DNA of 64,000 nucleotides from Capnocytophaga canimorsus (GCF_002302565.1 NZ_CP022382.1:257001-321000); one strand, 5' to 3'. Positions 43,449 to 53,066 are shown, counted from the stretch's first letter. Numbers and translations: made by a program. Notes: generated from the letters alone by a model not told the origin.

Positions 43449-45689
43449 ATGAGAAAAATAACACTTTTGGCAGTTGTAGCATTGCAAACCGTTTGGGGAC
43501 AAGATACACTACAACAGCAGAAAACCTCTACTCTGAATCCGTTTCGGAAAATGACTCAAGAGTTTGCCACTCCTAATAGTTATCGTACTGCAGCAGGAGC
43601 ACCTGGCGCTGCATATTATCAGCAACAAGCTGATTATGTGATGCAAATTGAACTCGATGATGACCACCAAAAAATATACGGCAACCAAACCATTACCTAT
43701 ACCAATAACTCTCCGGATAAATTGGAATATTTGTGGGTGCAATTAGACCAAAATGTAAGAGCGCCGCACTTTCCTGCCAATCTACGTAAAGACAAATGGA
43801 TAAGCCCTGCATACACCCCTGAAGAATTTGTTAAAAAACATTTAGAGCCACATTTTGAGGGAGGTTTTCAAATTGATTATGTGAAAGATGCACACGGAAA
43901 AGAGATGGATTATACCATCAACCAAACGATGATGCGTATTGATTTGCCCAAACCGATGCTTCCCAATGAAAAGTTAGTTTTTTCTATAAAATGGTCGTAT
44001 TTAATTAACGATTATCAGAAAAACGGAGGACGCTCGGGCTATGAATATTTCCCAGAGGAAGATAATAGATTATACGTAATTGCCCAATTTTTCCCCCGTA
44101 TGGCAGTATATAACGATACCGAAGGTTGGCAAAATGAACAATTCTGGGGAGATGGTGAATTTGCGCTTCCTTTTGGAAATTACGAAGTTGCCATTACCGT
44201 ACCTGCCGACCACATTGTTGAGGCTACAGGAGAATTGCAAAATCGTAAAGCCGTATTCAGCCCATTGATGCTTCAGCGGTACAATCAGGCTCAAAAAGAT
44301 TTTGACAAGCCTACCTTTATTGTTACCGAACAAGAAGCCCGAATCAATGAAAAAACAAAATCAAAAGATAAAAAAACTTGGCAATTTAAGGCGCAAAACG
44401 TACGTGATTTTGCTTTTTCTTCCTCTCGCAAATTTATTTATGAGATGATGCCTGTTAAAATAAATAGTCGCCTAGTTATGGCAGTGTCACTCTACCCTAA
44501 GGAAGGAAGTGCACTTTGGGGAAAATTTGCTACTAAGGTGATAGCACACACGCTAAAAACGTATTCTCAATATACGTTGGATTATCCTTATCCTAAAGCA
44601 GTTGCAGTTAATGCCGAAGATCAAGGAATGGAATACCCAATGATTAGTTGGAATCACGGACGTAGCCCCAATGGTACTTTTTCTGATGAGGTTAAATTCG
44701 GAATGATGAGTGTCATTATTCACGAAGTGGGACATAATTTCTTTCCGATGATTGTCAACTCCGATGAACGTCAGTGGGCTTGGATGGACGAAGGAATCAA
44801 CACCTTTTTGCAATTCCTTACCGAGCAGTCTTATGGCAAAACCTATCCGAAAGATATTTATCCTTATGAGAAATTTCCTTCTGAGCGTGGTTTTCCACAT
44901 CAAATTATTCCTTATATGTCTGCTAATTCCTCTGAAATAGCCCCTATTATGTCCAATCCAGAAACCGTACAATATTTAGGAGAGAATGCTTATAGCAAAC
45001 CCGCCACAGGGCTCAATATCTTACGTGAAACCATTATGGGGCATAAACTTTTTGATCACGCTTTTAAAACGTATGTAAATCGTTGGAAGTTTAAACATCC
45101 TACCCCAGAGGATTTTTTCCGTACAATGGAAGATGCCTCAGGAGTGGCATTGGATTGGTTTTGGCGTACTTGGTTTTATACCACAGATTATGTTGATTTG
45201 GGTATCAAATCGGTTAAAATACATCAAGTTTCTGAGCTTCCCAGTGATGAGGTAACTAAAATACTAGAAGACAGAGGAGTAAAACTTACTGATTTACGTC
45301 CGTTAGTACACTTAGTTTCAGAGTCAGATAAGGCTTACGATGTCAAACGCCATCAAAAAAGTGTGATTGAAATTTCTGATGCCCTTTCGGACTATATTGC
45401 AGATAATCTTCCTTTACAGCAACAAGCACAGCTCTCACAAGCTAGTTATTTTTATGAAATTACTTTTGAAAAAAAAGGAGGCGTACCTATGCCTATCATT
45501 CTTCAAGTAACCTACGCTGATGGTACTTCCGAGGTGATTACTTATCCGGTACAAGTATGGCGTAAAAATAACCTTGAATTCGTACACGTTTTGGCAACGA
45601 CCCAACCCATAACTCATTTTCAGATTGATCCAGAGCAAATCACTGCCGATATACATACTGAAAATAATCACTATCCTCAAAATAAATAG
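43449..45689 (+). CDS. Secreted M1-family zinc metallopeptidase
   Basis: A 746-residue exported aminopeptidase-like enzyme with a signal peptide at the N-terminus (LLAVVALQTVWG). The N-terminal M1 beta domain is near 60-330 (MQIELDDDHQKIYGNQTITYTNNS region). The catalytic zinc motif HEVGHNFFP is near residue 425, with the downstream zinc-ligand Glu in AWMDEGINTF near 447. The usual GxMEN exopeptidase motif reads DQGMEYPM near 395. The last ~150 residues form a non-catalytic beta domain. A -7-like TACCTTTG is at 43400-43407. It is 6 bp upstream of pepE, a likely peptide-use operon. Confidence 0.9.
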   Translation: MRKITLLAVVALQTVWGQDTLQQQKTSTLNPFRKMTQEFATPNSYRTAAGAPGAAYYQQQADYVMQIELDDDHQKIYGNQTITYTNNSPDKLEYLWVQLDQNVRAPHFPANLRKDKWISPAYTPEEFVKKHLEPHFEGGFQIDYVKDAHGKEMDYTINQTMMRIDLPKPMLPNEKLVFSIKWSYLINDYQKNGGRSGYEYFPEEDNRLYVIAQFFPRMAVYNDTEGWQNEQFWGDGEFALPFGNYEVAITVPADHIVEATGELQNRKAVFSPLMLQRYNQAQKDFDKPTFIVTEQEARINEKTKSKDKKTWQFKAQNVRDFAFSSSRKFIYEMMPVKINSRLVMAVSLYPKEGSALWGKFATKVIAHTLKTYSQYTLDYPYPKAVAVNAEDQGMEYPMISWNHGRSPNGTFSDEVKFGMMSVIIHEVGHNFFPMIVNSDERQWAWMDEGINTFLQFLTEQSYGKTYPKDIYPYEKFPSERGFPHQIIPYMSANSSEIAPIMSNPETVQYLGENAYSKPATGLNILRETIMGHKLFDHAFKTYVNRWKFKHPTPEDFFRTMEDASGVALDWFWRTWFYTTDYVDLGIKSVKIHQVSELPSDEVTKILEDRGVKLTDLRPLVHLVSESDKAYDVKRHQKSVIEISDALSDYIADNLPLQQQAQLSQASYFYEITFEKKGGVPMPIILQVTYADGTSEVITYPVQVWRKNNLEFVHVLATTQPITHFQIDPEQITADIHTENNHYPQNK

Positions 45690-45695
45690 TTATTT

Positions 45696-46406
45696 ATGGA
45701 ACATAGCAAAAGAAAGTTACTCATAGCCAGTACTTCTACCATTTACGGGGGAAAATATTTGGAATATCTTCATCAGGAAATGGGAGACTTCTTTCAGGGC
45801 ATAAATACCGTTTTGTTTGTGCCCTTTGCGCGTCCTTCTGGTATATCGCACGATGCTTATACCGAAATTGCTGAAAACGGATTTAAAGCTATTGGTAAAA
45901 AGGTGATAGGGTTGCATACCTTTGCTAATCCTATAGCGGCCATTGAACAGGCAGAGGCTATTTTCGTAGGCGGAGGCAATACTTTTTTATTGGTAAAACA
46001 ACTTTATGAATTTGATGTTATGAAAGCATTACGCCAAGCAATTGATTTAGGCACACCTTATATGGGCTCCAGTGCAGGAAGTAACATTGTGGGGCAAACG
46101 ATGCAAACCACCAATGATATGCCTATCGTATATCCACCTAGTTTTAAAACCTTAGGTGTTTTACCTTTTAACTTAAACCCGCATTATTTGGACCCTCAGC
46201 CTGAGTTAAAACATATGGGTGAGACGCGCGAAACCCGCATCAAAGAATTTTTACAACAGTCCGACCTTTCTGTAGTGGGATTGCGTGAAGGAAGTTGGCT
46301 ACGTGTTATTGGCGAAGAAATACTCCTTAAAGGCGGTTTAACTGCTCGTATTTTCAGTAAAAATCAAGCTCCCTATGAGCATCCTTGCGGAGTGCTGAAT
46401 CTATAA
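45696..46406 (+). CDS. pepE: Dipeptidase E (S51, aspartyl dipeptidase)
   Basis: Cytosolic serine peptidase that hydrolyses Asp-X dipeptides, 236 residues. Motifs are IFVGGGNTFLLVKQL near residue 88, the nucleophile serine in MGSSAGSNIVGQTM near 123, and NLNPHYLDPQPELKHMGETR near 157 with the catalytic His. It follows the M1 peptidase gene by 6 bp, so extracellular peptide trimming and cytosolic dipeptide cleavage are co-encoded. A strong terminator follows. Confidence 0.93.
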   Translation: MEHSKRKLLIASTSTIYGGKYLEYLHQEMGDFFQGINTVLFVPFARPSGISHDAYTEIAENGFKAIGKKVIGLHTFANPIAAIEQAEAIFVGGGNTFLLVKQLYEFDVMKALRQAIDLGTPYMGSSAGSNIVGQTMQTTNDMPIVYPPSFKTLGVLPFNLNPHYLDPQPELKHMGETRETRIKEFLQQSDLSVVGLREGSWLRVIGEEILLKGGLTARIFSKNQAPYEHPCGVLNL

Positions 46407-46425
46407 TTCAATATTTTAATAAATG

Positions 46426-46454
46426 AAAAAACGGCTTTTTTTGAGCCGTTTTTT
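46426..46454. terminator. Bidirectional terminator between pepE and the coiled-coil lipoprotein
   Basis: AAAAAACGGCT / AGCCGTTTTTT with a 7-nt T-rich loop, usable in both directions between two converging genes. Confidence 0.85.
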
Positions 46455-46457
46455 GTT

Positions 46458-46901
46458 TTATTGGTTAGTAGGGTTTGTTTCAGAATTGGATACAAACTCG
46501 ATGCTTTTATTGAGTTTTTCTAATTTGGTTTCAACCTTACTGATGTTTCGTTGTATTTTTTGCATTCTTTTCTCACTTTTTGCCAAATCTCTATTGGCTT
46601 TTTGTGCCTTTTTCAAAGCTCTTCGTGCTCTTCGTGCTTTTTGTGCTGCATCTGAAGCGTCATCGGAATTTGAAAAAGAAGAAGTTCTCTCATCAGCGTC
46701 AGCATTTATTTTTGCTACTTCGTCACGAAATCCTGCTGTTGAGATACGTTCTTTTTCCAATTCGATTTTTAAATTATTAAGTTTGGTATTCAACGATAAA
46801 ATTTCTTCTTTAGCTTCCAAACGTTTCAATTCTGGTGATTTTGTACTTCCACAAGCTGTTAGCATAACCAATGCTAAACCTAAAAAAAAGATTCTTTTCA
46901 T
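46458..46901 (-). CDS. Small coiled-coil lipoprotein
   Basis: A 147-residue protein with a lipoprotein signal (MKRIFFLGLALVMLTACGS, lipobox LTAC). Residues ~25-60 and 85-135 are heptad-like (SLNTKLNNLKIELEKERI, then RRARRALKKAQKANRDLAK and ISKVETKLEKLNKSI), rich in Lys/Arg/Ala/Glu. No enzymatic motif is present. It could be an envelope-spanning or peptidoglycan-associated spacer, but this is a guess. The long frame on the opposite strand is a by-product of the biased composition. Confidence 0.75.
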   Translation of the reverse strand: MKRIFFLGLALVMLTACGSTKSPELKRLEAKEEILSLNTKLNNLKIELEKERISTAGFRDEVAKINADADERTSSFSNSDDASDAAQKARRARRALKKAQKANRDLAKSEKRMQKIQRNISKVETKLEKLNKSIEFVSNSETNPTNQ

Positions 46902-47174
46902 AAAATGATTTTAAATTTATTTTACAAAAGTACCAAAATAATTTTGCAAATTATATTTTTTATATCTATTTAACTTTTTAATTAAATTATTTTGTGTTTT
47001 ATTACTAAAAATATTTATTTTTAGACTTAGTTTATGTTTTAAATTCCATTAGTAAGTGTAGAATAATAATATTAGATTTTGAAGAACCTAAAAATTTATT
47101 TTATAAATTCGTGGTATAAAAAATTGCACTTGGGGGTTGAATGTGCCCTGCTTTAAGAAATTGTAATTTACATC

Positions 47175-47203
47175 TTGTTTTTTTAAAATATTTGTTACCT
47201 TTG
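47175..47203 (+). promoter_or_regulatory. Candidate promoter of fhs
   Basis: TTG at 47175-47177, 18 bp, then TACCTTTG at 47196-47203, about 50 bp upstream of the start codon. The rest of the 46902-47255 gap is AT-rich with no gene or recognised riboswitch. Confidence 0.5.
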
Positions 47204-47255
47204 GGAGAATATTTACGCTATAATAATTATTAACCATTACAAAAACATAAAACAT

Positions 47256-48932
47256 ATGAGTTTTCCAACCGATTTAGAAATCGCACAAAATGCGAAGATG
47301 CAAAACATTAAAGAGATTGCTAAAAAACTGAACATTAACGAAGACGATTTGGAGCAATATGGTAAATACAAAGCCAAATTGCCACTCACGCTCATCGACA
47401 AGGAGAAAATCAAGAAAAACAAACTGATTTTAGTTACTGCTATCACACCTACACCTGCTGGAGAGGGCAAAACGACCGTCAGTATTGGGCTTACTGAAGG
47501 TCTTAACAAAATCGGCAAACAAGCTGTGGCTGTTTTAAGAGAGCCTAGCTTAGGTCCTGTTTTTGGAATTAAGGGTGGAGCCGCTGGTGGAGGTTACTCG
47601 CAAGTGGTACCGATGGAGGACATCAATTTGCACTTCACTGGGGATTTTTCTGCTATCGAAAAAGCCAATAATTTACTTGCCGCAGTTATCGATAACAATA
47701 TCCAAAGCAAAACTCATTCCATCGGAATTGACCCTCGTACTGTTGTTTGGAAACGTGTGATGGATATGAACGACCGAGCTCTTCGCCAAATTGTTATCGG
47801 GCTGGGCGGAAGTGCTAACGGTATTCCCCGAGAGGACGGATTCAACATTACACCCGCTTCCGAGATTATGGCAATCCTCTGTTTGTCAGAAAACTTTTCG
47901 GATTTGAAACGCCGTATCGGAAATATTTACGTCGGAAAGAAATTCGATGGTTCTGCTGTTTTTGCACGTGATTTGAACGTTGTGGGAGCGATGGCTTTGC
48001 TTTTAAAAGATGCTGTCAAGCCTAATTTGGTGCAAACTTTGGAGAATAATCCTGCGATTTTGCACGGAGGACCTTTCGCCAGTATCGCACAAGGAACGAA
48101 CACTGTTTTGGCAACGAAGATGGGAATGTCGCTCAGTGAGTACACCGTTACGGAAGCTGGTTTCGGAGCCGATTTAGGAGCTGAAAAATTCTTGGACATC
48201 AAATGCGTTTCGGCGGGAATTGCTCCCAATGCTGCGGTGATTGTTGCTACAGTTCGTGCATTGCGTCATCACGGAGGAGCTTTGAAGGAAGAATACAATA
48301 CACCAAGCCTCGAAAAAGTAAAAAAAGGTATCGGAAACTTGGAAAAACACATCGAGAATGTGCAGAAGTTTGGCTTGAAAGCCGTTGTAGCGATTAATAA
48401 TTTCCCGAATGATAGCGAAGAAGAAATCAAGTACATTCAGGAAGTATGTCAGCAAAAAGGCGTTAAAGCTATCGTTTCCAAAGGATTTGCACAAGGTGGT
48501 GAGGGAACCAAAGAACTTGCCCAAGCAGTGGTGGAGATTGCCGAAAGTGGAGAAAGCAAATTCAAACCTCTGTACGACCACGCTATTTCCATTGAAGAGA
48601 AAATCGAAACAATTGCCAAAGAAATTTACGGAGCAAGTAGCGTGAACTATACTTCAAAAGCACGTACTCAATTGAAAAACATCAACACACTTGGCTTTGA
48701 TAAGATGCCTGTTTGTATGGTAAAAACACCAAAATCGTTGAGTGATGATGATAAGAAATTAGCTCGTCCTACTGGTTTTGAAGTTACTGTACGCGAATTC
48801 GAATTTGCTTCTGGAGCAGGTTTTGTCATTCCTATTTTAGGAGATACAATGCGTATGCCAGGTCTTCCGAGTGTTCCCGCAGCCGAAGGAATGGATATTG
48901 ATGACAACGGCGTAATCACTGGGCTTTCTTAA
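47256..48932 (+). CDS. fhs: Formate--tetrahydrofolate ligase
   Basis: ATP-dependent synthesis of 10-formyl-THF from formate and THF, feeding purine and fMet-tRNA synthesis. The 558-residue length is normal. The P-loop TPTPAGEGKTT is near residue 64, followed by REPSLGPVFGIKGGAAGGGY near 96 (substrate region), HFTGDFSAI near 130, RTVVWKRVMDMNDRALR near 160, and the C-terminal GDTMRMPGLP near 530. A promoter lies upstream and a terminator downstream, so it is monocistronic. Fmt, which uses the product, is encoded further along. Confidence 0.97.
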   Translation: MSFPTDLEIAQNAKMQNIKEIAKKLNINEDDLEQYGKYKAKLPLTLIDKEKIKKNKLILVTAITPTPAGEGKTTVSIGLTEGLNKIGKQAVAVLREPSLGPVFGIKGGAAGGGYSQVVPMEDINLHFTGDFSAIEKANNLLAAVIDNNIQSKTHSIGIDPRTVVWKRVMDMNDRALRQIVIGLGGSANGIPREDGFNITPASEIMAILCLSENFSDLKRRIGNIYVGKKFDGSAVFARDLNVVGAMALLLKDAVKPNLVQTLENNPAILHGGPFASIAQGTNTVLATKMGMSLSEYTVTEAGFGADLGAEKFLDIKCVSAGIAPNAAVIVATVRALRHHGGALKEEYNTPSLEKVKKGIGNLEKHIENVQKFGLKAVVAINNFPNDSEEEIKYIQEVCQQKGVKAIVSKGFAQGGEGTKELAQAVVEIAESGESKFKPLYDHAISIEEKIETIAKEIYGASSVNYTSKARTQLKNINTLGFDKMPVCMVKTPKSLSDDDKKLARPTGFEVTVREFEFASGAGFVIPILGDTMRMPGLPSVPAAEGMDIDDNGVITGLS

Positions 48933-49040
48933 AAGAAGTATTAAGAAATAGGCAAGAGTGATTAGAATTTAGTTGTTAGGGATAAAACAATCGTGTTACC
49001 CAATGAGTTTTTTACTCCCTAACATCTAATCTTTTGATAC

Positions 49041-49067
49041 AAGGGAAGTCTAAAAACTTCCCTTTTT
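49041..49067 (+). terminator. Intrinsic terminator after fhs
   Basis: AAGGGAAGT / ACTTCCCTT with a 6-nt loop, followed by TTTTATT. Confidence 0.8.
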
Positions 49068-49166
49068 ATTGTTAAAAATATTTCTGTTAGATTAGAGGAT
49101 ACATCCAAAATAAGAAATATCATTTTTTATATTTTCTTTTTCAGAATAAAAAACTACATTTGCCTT

Positions 49167-50258
49167 ATGAAACATTTTGTAGTATCCGCAAGAAAATACA
49201 GACCACAATCTTTTCGTGATGTGGTAGGGCAAAAGGCAATTACCGATACCCTTTTAAACGCCATTGAGAACAACCATTTAGCTCAGGCACTGCTTTTTAC
49301 AGGACCAAGAGGAGTAGGCAAAACTACTTGTGCCCGTATTTTAGCAAAAAAAATTAACGAAAAAACATCGGGTATTACAGACCAAAACGACTTTGCCTTT
49401 AATGTTTTTGAGTTAGATGCTGCCTCAAACAATAGTGTCGATGGCATTCGTAATCTGATTGATCAGGTGCGTATTCCACCACAAGTGGGGCAATATAAGG
49501 TGTATATTATTGATGAGGTACATATGCTTTCCACAGCGGCTTTCAATGCTTTTTTAAAAACATTGGAAGAACCTCCAAAACACGCTATTTTTATTTTAGC
49601 GACTACTGAAAAACATAAAATTATCCCTACGATTCTTTCAAGATGTCAAATTTTTGATTTTAAGCGAATTACCATAAATGATATTCGGGAATATCTGAAA
49701 TATATTGCTCAACAACAAGGTATTGAAGCAGAAGATGAAGCCCTGCAAATCATCGCTCAAAAGGCAGATGGAGCAATGCGTGATGCTTTATCCATTTTTG
49801 ATAGGGTGGTTAGTTTTTCCGGAGAAACTATTACTCGAAAAGCTACTTCTGAAATTTTAAATGTACTTGATTACGAAACTTACTTTAAAATCACCGATTT
49901 GATTCTGGAAAATAAACTTCCTGAGTTGTTGGTTAACTTTAATGAAATTATCGGACAAGGCTTTGATGGTCATCATTTTATATCAGGATTGGCGAGTCAT
50001 TTTAGGGATTTGATGGTTTGTAAAAATCCGCTTACCATCACGCTAATGGAAGTTGGGCAAGAAACTCAAAAGAAATATGCCTTGCAAAGTCAAAAAGCCA
50101 ATACAGCTTTTTTAATGGAAGCTATTGAAATTGCAAACGATTGTGAGCTTAAATACAGAAGTAGTCGTAACCAACGATTGCTGGTTGAAATAGCACTGAT
50201 GCAATTGGCTTCCTTAACCTTTGTTGGCGATAAAAAAAAAATGATGGACGCTTCATAG
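49167..50258 (+). CDS. dnaX: DNA polymerase III subunit gamma (short product of dnaX)
   Basis: Clamp-loader ATPase, 363 residues in the zero frame. It has Walker A GPRGVGKTT near residue 45, FELDAASNNSVDGIRNL near 88, YIIDEVHMLS near 112, the SRC motif in TILSRCQIF near 155, and sensor 2 GAMRDALS near 209. The four-cysteine zinc module usual in other bacteria is absent between Walker A and DAASNN, which to my knowledge is common in flavobacteria. The frame ends 17 bp after an A10 run (50232-50241) that offers entry to the tau extension in the -1 frame. The -7-like TACATTTG at 49155-49162 is only 4 bp from the ATG. Confidence 0.9.
   Translation: MKHFVVSARKYRPQSFRDVVGQKAITDTLLNAIENNHLAQALLFTGPRGVGKTTCARILAKKINEKTSGITDQNDFAFNVFELDAASNNSVDGIRNLIDQVRIPPQVGQYKVYIIDEVHMLSTAAFNAFLKTLEEPPKHAIFILATTEKHKIIPTILSRCQIFDFKRITINDIREYLKYIAQQQGIEAEDEALQIIAQKADGAMRDALSIFDRVVSFSGETITRKATSEILNVLDYETYFKITDLILENKLPELLVNFNEIIGQGFDGHHFISGLASHFRDLMVCKNPLTITLMEVGQETQKKYALQSQKANTAFLMEAIEIANDCELKYRSSRNQRLLVEIALMQLASLTFVGDKKKMMDAS
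50232..50241 (+). promoter_or_regulatory. dnaX: A10 slippage/frameshift site in dnaX
   Basis: GAT followed by ten A and then TGATGG. The zero frame reads GDKKKMMDAS-stop. Shifting by -1 (or one extra A in the transcript) reads GDKKKNDGRFIASPEMF and continues to 50881. dnaX genes of Escherichia coli and Thermus use A-rich slippage to make gamma and tau. Confidence 0.6.
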
Positions 50259-50881
50259 CTTCTCCCGAAATGTTTCACCCTCAAAGGGCTGAGACCACTA
50301 TTTCAACTTCAAAGATTTCTCAAAATCAGGGCTTAAAAGAGCAAGATACAGGTTTTTCATCTGCCGAGTCCTCTCAAATACAATCATTTGATAATTTTAC
50401 TGCTTTAAGTAGCGGAACTTCTGTTTCCAGTTTTTCGCTCAAAAGCGTACAATTTAGAATTGATGCTAAAAATAATCAGAAATCAGAAGAAGTTGATTCT
50501 GACACACTTCCCAAAGAATCCTTTACCCAACAAGATTTACTAAAAGCTTGGAAAGATTATATTGAGCAAGTGGAAAAATCGGGTAAAAAGCTCCAAGCAT
50601 CTAGTTTACGCATACAGGACCCCATTTTGAAAGAAGGAAATGTTATATTTTTAGATGTTCCCAGCCAAAATATAAAATCCGAAATAGCAGCTAACGAATA
50701 TAATTTGATGCAATTTTTAAAAAATCGGCTAAAAAATCATACTATTGCTTTGGAAATTGTGGTTAACGAACGTGATTTCAGACCTAAAACAGCCTTTACT
50801 CCACAAGATAAATACAACAGACTTTTAGAAACTAATCCTATTCTTGAACAATTTAGGAAGGAATTTAACTTGAATATCTAA
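50240..50881 (+). CDS. dnaX: DNA polymerase III tau-specific C-terminal part of dnaX (-1 frame)
   Basis: An in-frame continuation of dnaX once the A10 tract is slipped. A separate start at the ATG at 50270 would give a 203-residue protein, but the frame is coding-like from the A tract onward. After a Ser/Gln-rich linker (~100 residues) comes a compact tau C-terminal domain: DLLKAWKDYIEQVEKSGKKLQASSLR opening and DKYNRLLETNPILEQFRKEF end, as in flavobacterial DnaX proteins that bind the polymerase alpha subunit. Either frameshifting is programmed or the gene (or the sequence) carries a one-base indel. Confidence 0.8.
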   Translation, partial: NDGRFIASPEMFHPQRAETTISTSKISQNQGLKEQDTGFSSAESSQIQSFDNFTALSSGTSVSSFSLKSVQFRIDAKNNQKSEEVDSDTLPKESFTQQDLLKAWKDYIEQVEKSGKKLQASSLRIQDPILKEGNVIFLDVPSQNIKSEIAANEYNLMQFLKNRLKNHTIALEIVVNERDFRPKTAFTPQDKYNRLLETNPILEQFRKEFNLNI

Positions 50882-50891
50882 AAAAATAACA

Positions 50892-52349
50892 ATGAAACTG
50901 AAAAAATATTTTTTGTTGCTGATATCTTGTTTTGTTTCATTAACAATTGTTGCACAAGAATTTTATTTCACACAAAATGGTGTTTCGGTTACTGATGTGC
51001 CCAATCCTAAAAATTCAGGACAGGCTCATTTTGTCACTGATATGACTCACTTGCTTTCCCAACAGACCATAAATCAAATCAATATGCTCTCCCAAGAGCT
51101 TGATGAAAAAAACGAAGTGGAGTATGCCGTGGTTTTGGTTGATAATTATGATGGCGACACTGCTTTTAATTTCGCCTTTGATTTATTCACGCATTGGGGG
51201 ATAGGTAAAAAGGGAAAAGATACAGGTTTGCTGCTCTTTATTTCCAAAGATACACGTGAGTGGCGGTTTATTACGGGATATGGTTTGGAGGGTATCCTTA
51301 CTGATGCTTATCTAAAACGAATAGGGGAACAATATCTTGTACCTAATTTCAAAAATGGCAATTACGATGCTGGAATTTTAGAAACCTCTCAAATCATTCG
51401 GCAAATATTATTGGCGCCTGATGCTCAAACTGAATTACAGCGATTGTTTCCAGCAGAACCTCCAATTGATTATTCGCCATACATTATATGGATAGGTTTT
51501 TTCTTACTAGCTTACGTTTGGATACATTTTGTACAAAAAATGACCAAAGGCACAATTCAGGTGGATAAGAGTAGTTTTTTTCGTTCACTTGCAGAAGGAT
51601 GTGGTTGTTCGTTGGTTATTTACTTGATATTACTATTTGTTATTTATATGATTTTAGAGGTTTTTGTGGATTCGTTGTACTTAATTTTGATTTCGGGTTC
51701 GCTGGCTTTAGCCTTTAAGTATGAACGTAGTTATCAGGTTATTATGCAATCTTATGCCGATGAAAAAGAGAAAAATAAAGCCTTTAAAAAGTTTTTTACC
51801 TTATCTTTTATTCCGATGCTATTTTCTCCATTGGCTTACATAACTGCATTGCAAATTATCAAACGTTTTTTAGAAGCTAAAGCTCGTTTTGCACCTCCAG
51901 ATGATTCTAATCAATGGATTCGCCAAAATCGGGAATGGATAAACTCAAAAACATTATCTGCTTATTTAGATAAAGGTCAACGTCGTGAGGAAACACTTGG
52001 TAGCGTTAAGTATGAAATCTGGACCAATACACAAACAGGAGAAGTTGTATTGAAACCTTGGAATTTATCCAAAAAATACACGCAATGCCCTAGTTGTGGC
52101 TACAAAACGCTTCAAAAAAATATTCGACAAACCATTGTTGAGCCCACATATACCAGTACAGGAGAAGGAGAAAAATACGATAAATGTAATTTGTGTTATT
52201 ATCGTTTTTCTCACGGATTTTATACCATCGCTAAAAAAGTACAAAGTTCCTCTGGTTCAGGAGGAAGCTTTAGCAGCAGAGGTGGGGGCGGAGGCGGAAG
52301 CTTCGGAGGTGGCTCTTCAGGCGGAGGTGGCGCCGGTGGACGTTGGTAA
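50892..52349 (+). CDS. TPM-domain membrane protein with zinc ribbon and Gly-rich tail
   Basis: A 485-residue membrane protein with an N-terminal signal ending near TIVAQ. A TPM (YgcG-type) domain spans ~30-180: VTDMTHLLSQQTINQINMLS, then LFTHWGIGKKGKDTGLLLFI and FITGYGLEGILTDAYLKRIG. Membrane segments follow near 195-215, 238-262 and 300. The cytoplasmic part carries CPSCGY and CNLCYY (a zinc-ribbon-like CxxC pair set), and the tail is a Gly/Ser run ending GGGGAGGRW, common in TPM proteins. It begins 10 bp after dnaX. The precise role is unknown. Confidence 0.82.
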   Translation: MKLKKYFLLLISCFVSLTIVAQEFYFTQNGVSVTDVPNPKNSGQAHFVTDMTHLLSQQTINQINMLSQELDEKNEVEYAVVLVDNYDGDTAFNFAFDLFTHWGIGKKGKDTGLLLFISKDTREWRFITGYGLEGILTDAYLKRIGEQYLVPNFKNGNYDAGILETSQIIRQILLAPDAQTELQRLFPAEPPIDYSPYIIWIGFFLLAYVWIHFVQKMTKGTIQVDKSSFFRSLAEGCGCSLVIYLILLFVIYMILEVFVDSLYLILISGSLALAFKYERSYQVIMQSYADEKEKNKAFKKFFTLSFIPMLFSPLAYITALQIIKRFLEAKARFAPPDDSNQWIRQNREWINSKTLSAYLDKGQRREETLGSVKYEIWTNTQTGEVVLKPWNLSKKYTQCPSCGYKTLQKNIRQTIVEPTYTSTGEGEKYDKCNLCYYRFSHGFYTIAKKVQSSSGSGGSFSSRGGGGGGSFGGGSSGGGGAGGRW

Positions 52350-52415
52350 TTAAGGCTTGTTTCTGTCAAATTTTAAGATTATTTTTGCACAAATCTTAAA
52401 AAAGAGCCATAAGAA

Positions 52416-53066
52416 TTGTTACCATTAAAAGATACTCTCAAACACAAGGGAATGCGCAATCAACTTGCCGAAAATTTGGCAAAAAAAGGCATAACTGATA
52501 CTTTAGTTTTGGAAGCCATAAAGGCAGTGCCAAGACATTTGTTTATTGATAGTAGTTTTGAAACTCACGCCTATGAGGATAAAGCTTTCCCCATTGGGGC
52601 AGAGCAAACCATTTCGCATCCGTCAACGGTAGCTTTTCAAACCCAACTTTTGCAAGTCAAATCTGGGCAAAAGGTACTCGAAATAGGCACTGGAAGTGGT
52701 TATCAATCAAGTGTTTTATTATTTTTAGGAGTGAAATTATTTACCATTGAAAGACAATTTGAGCTTTTCAAACAAGCAAAGCTACTTATTCCTAAACTTA
52801 TCAATCGTCCTTTAAAGATGTACTTTGGTGATGGGTATGCAGGGCTTCCTCAAGAAGCTCCTTTCGATAGAATTTTGGTTACGGCAGGTGCCCCGCAGGT
52901 GCCTCAAGCCTTACTTGCTCAACTTGCTGTGGGAGGACGAATGGTAATCCCCATAGGGAAAAACACGCAAACAATGACGCTGTTTGAGCGTATTTCCGAA
53001 AAAGAATTTCATAAAAGTGAATATGGTGAATTCCAGTTTGTTCCTTTACTAAAAAATAGAAATTAA
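52416..53066 (+). CDS. pcm: Protein-L-isoaspartate O-methyltransferase
   Basis: SAM-dependent repair of isoaspartyl residues in aged proteins. The frame gives 216 residues from a TTG at 52416 (LPLKDTLKHKGMRNQLAENL); the ATG at 52452 would remove part of the conserved N-terminal helix, so TTG is preferred. Motifs are VPRHLFIDSSFETHAYEDKA near residue 38, the catalytic-loop GAEQTISHPSTVAFQT near 61, SAM-binding VLEIGTGSGYQSS near 87, and PFDRILVTAGAP near 147. Confidence 0.93.
   Translation: MLPLKDTLKHKGMRNQLAENLAKKGITDTLVLEAIKAVPRHLFIDSSFETHAYEDKAFPIGAEQTISHPSTVAFQTQLLQVKSGQKVLEIGTGSGYQSSVLLFLGVKLFTIERQFELFKQAKLLIPKLINRPLKMYFGDGYAGLPQEAPFDRILVTAGAPQVPQALLAQLAVGGRMVIPIGKNTQTMTLFERISEKEFHKSEYGEFQFVPLLKNRN

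Noticed and set aside
46423..46908. 161-codon hydrophobic frame on the plus strand
   Set aside because: It is the antisense of the coiled-coil lipoprotein at 46458-46901, whose signal peptide, lipobox and terminator are convincing.
47020..47200. Riboswitch upstream of fhs
   Set aside because: No recognisable folate, glycine or SAM aptamer core could be traced; only a promoter-like pair is seen.
49167..50881. dnaX read as a pseudogene broken by a frameshift
   Set aside because: The break is exactly at an A10 tract known to support slippage in dnaX genes and both parts remain coding-like; a sequencing or real indel is kept as the alternative in the findings.
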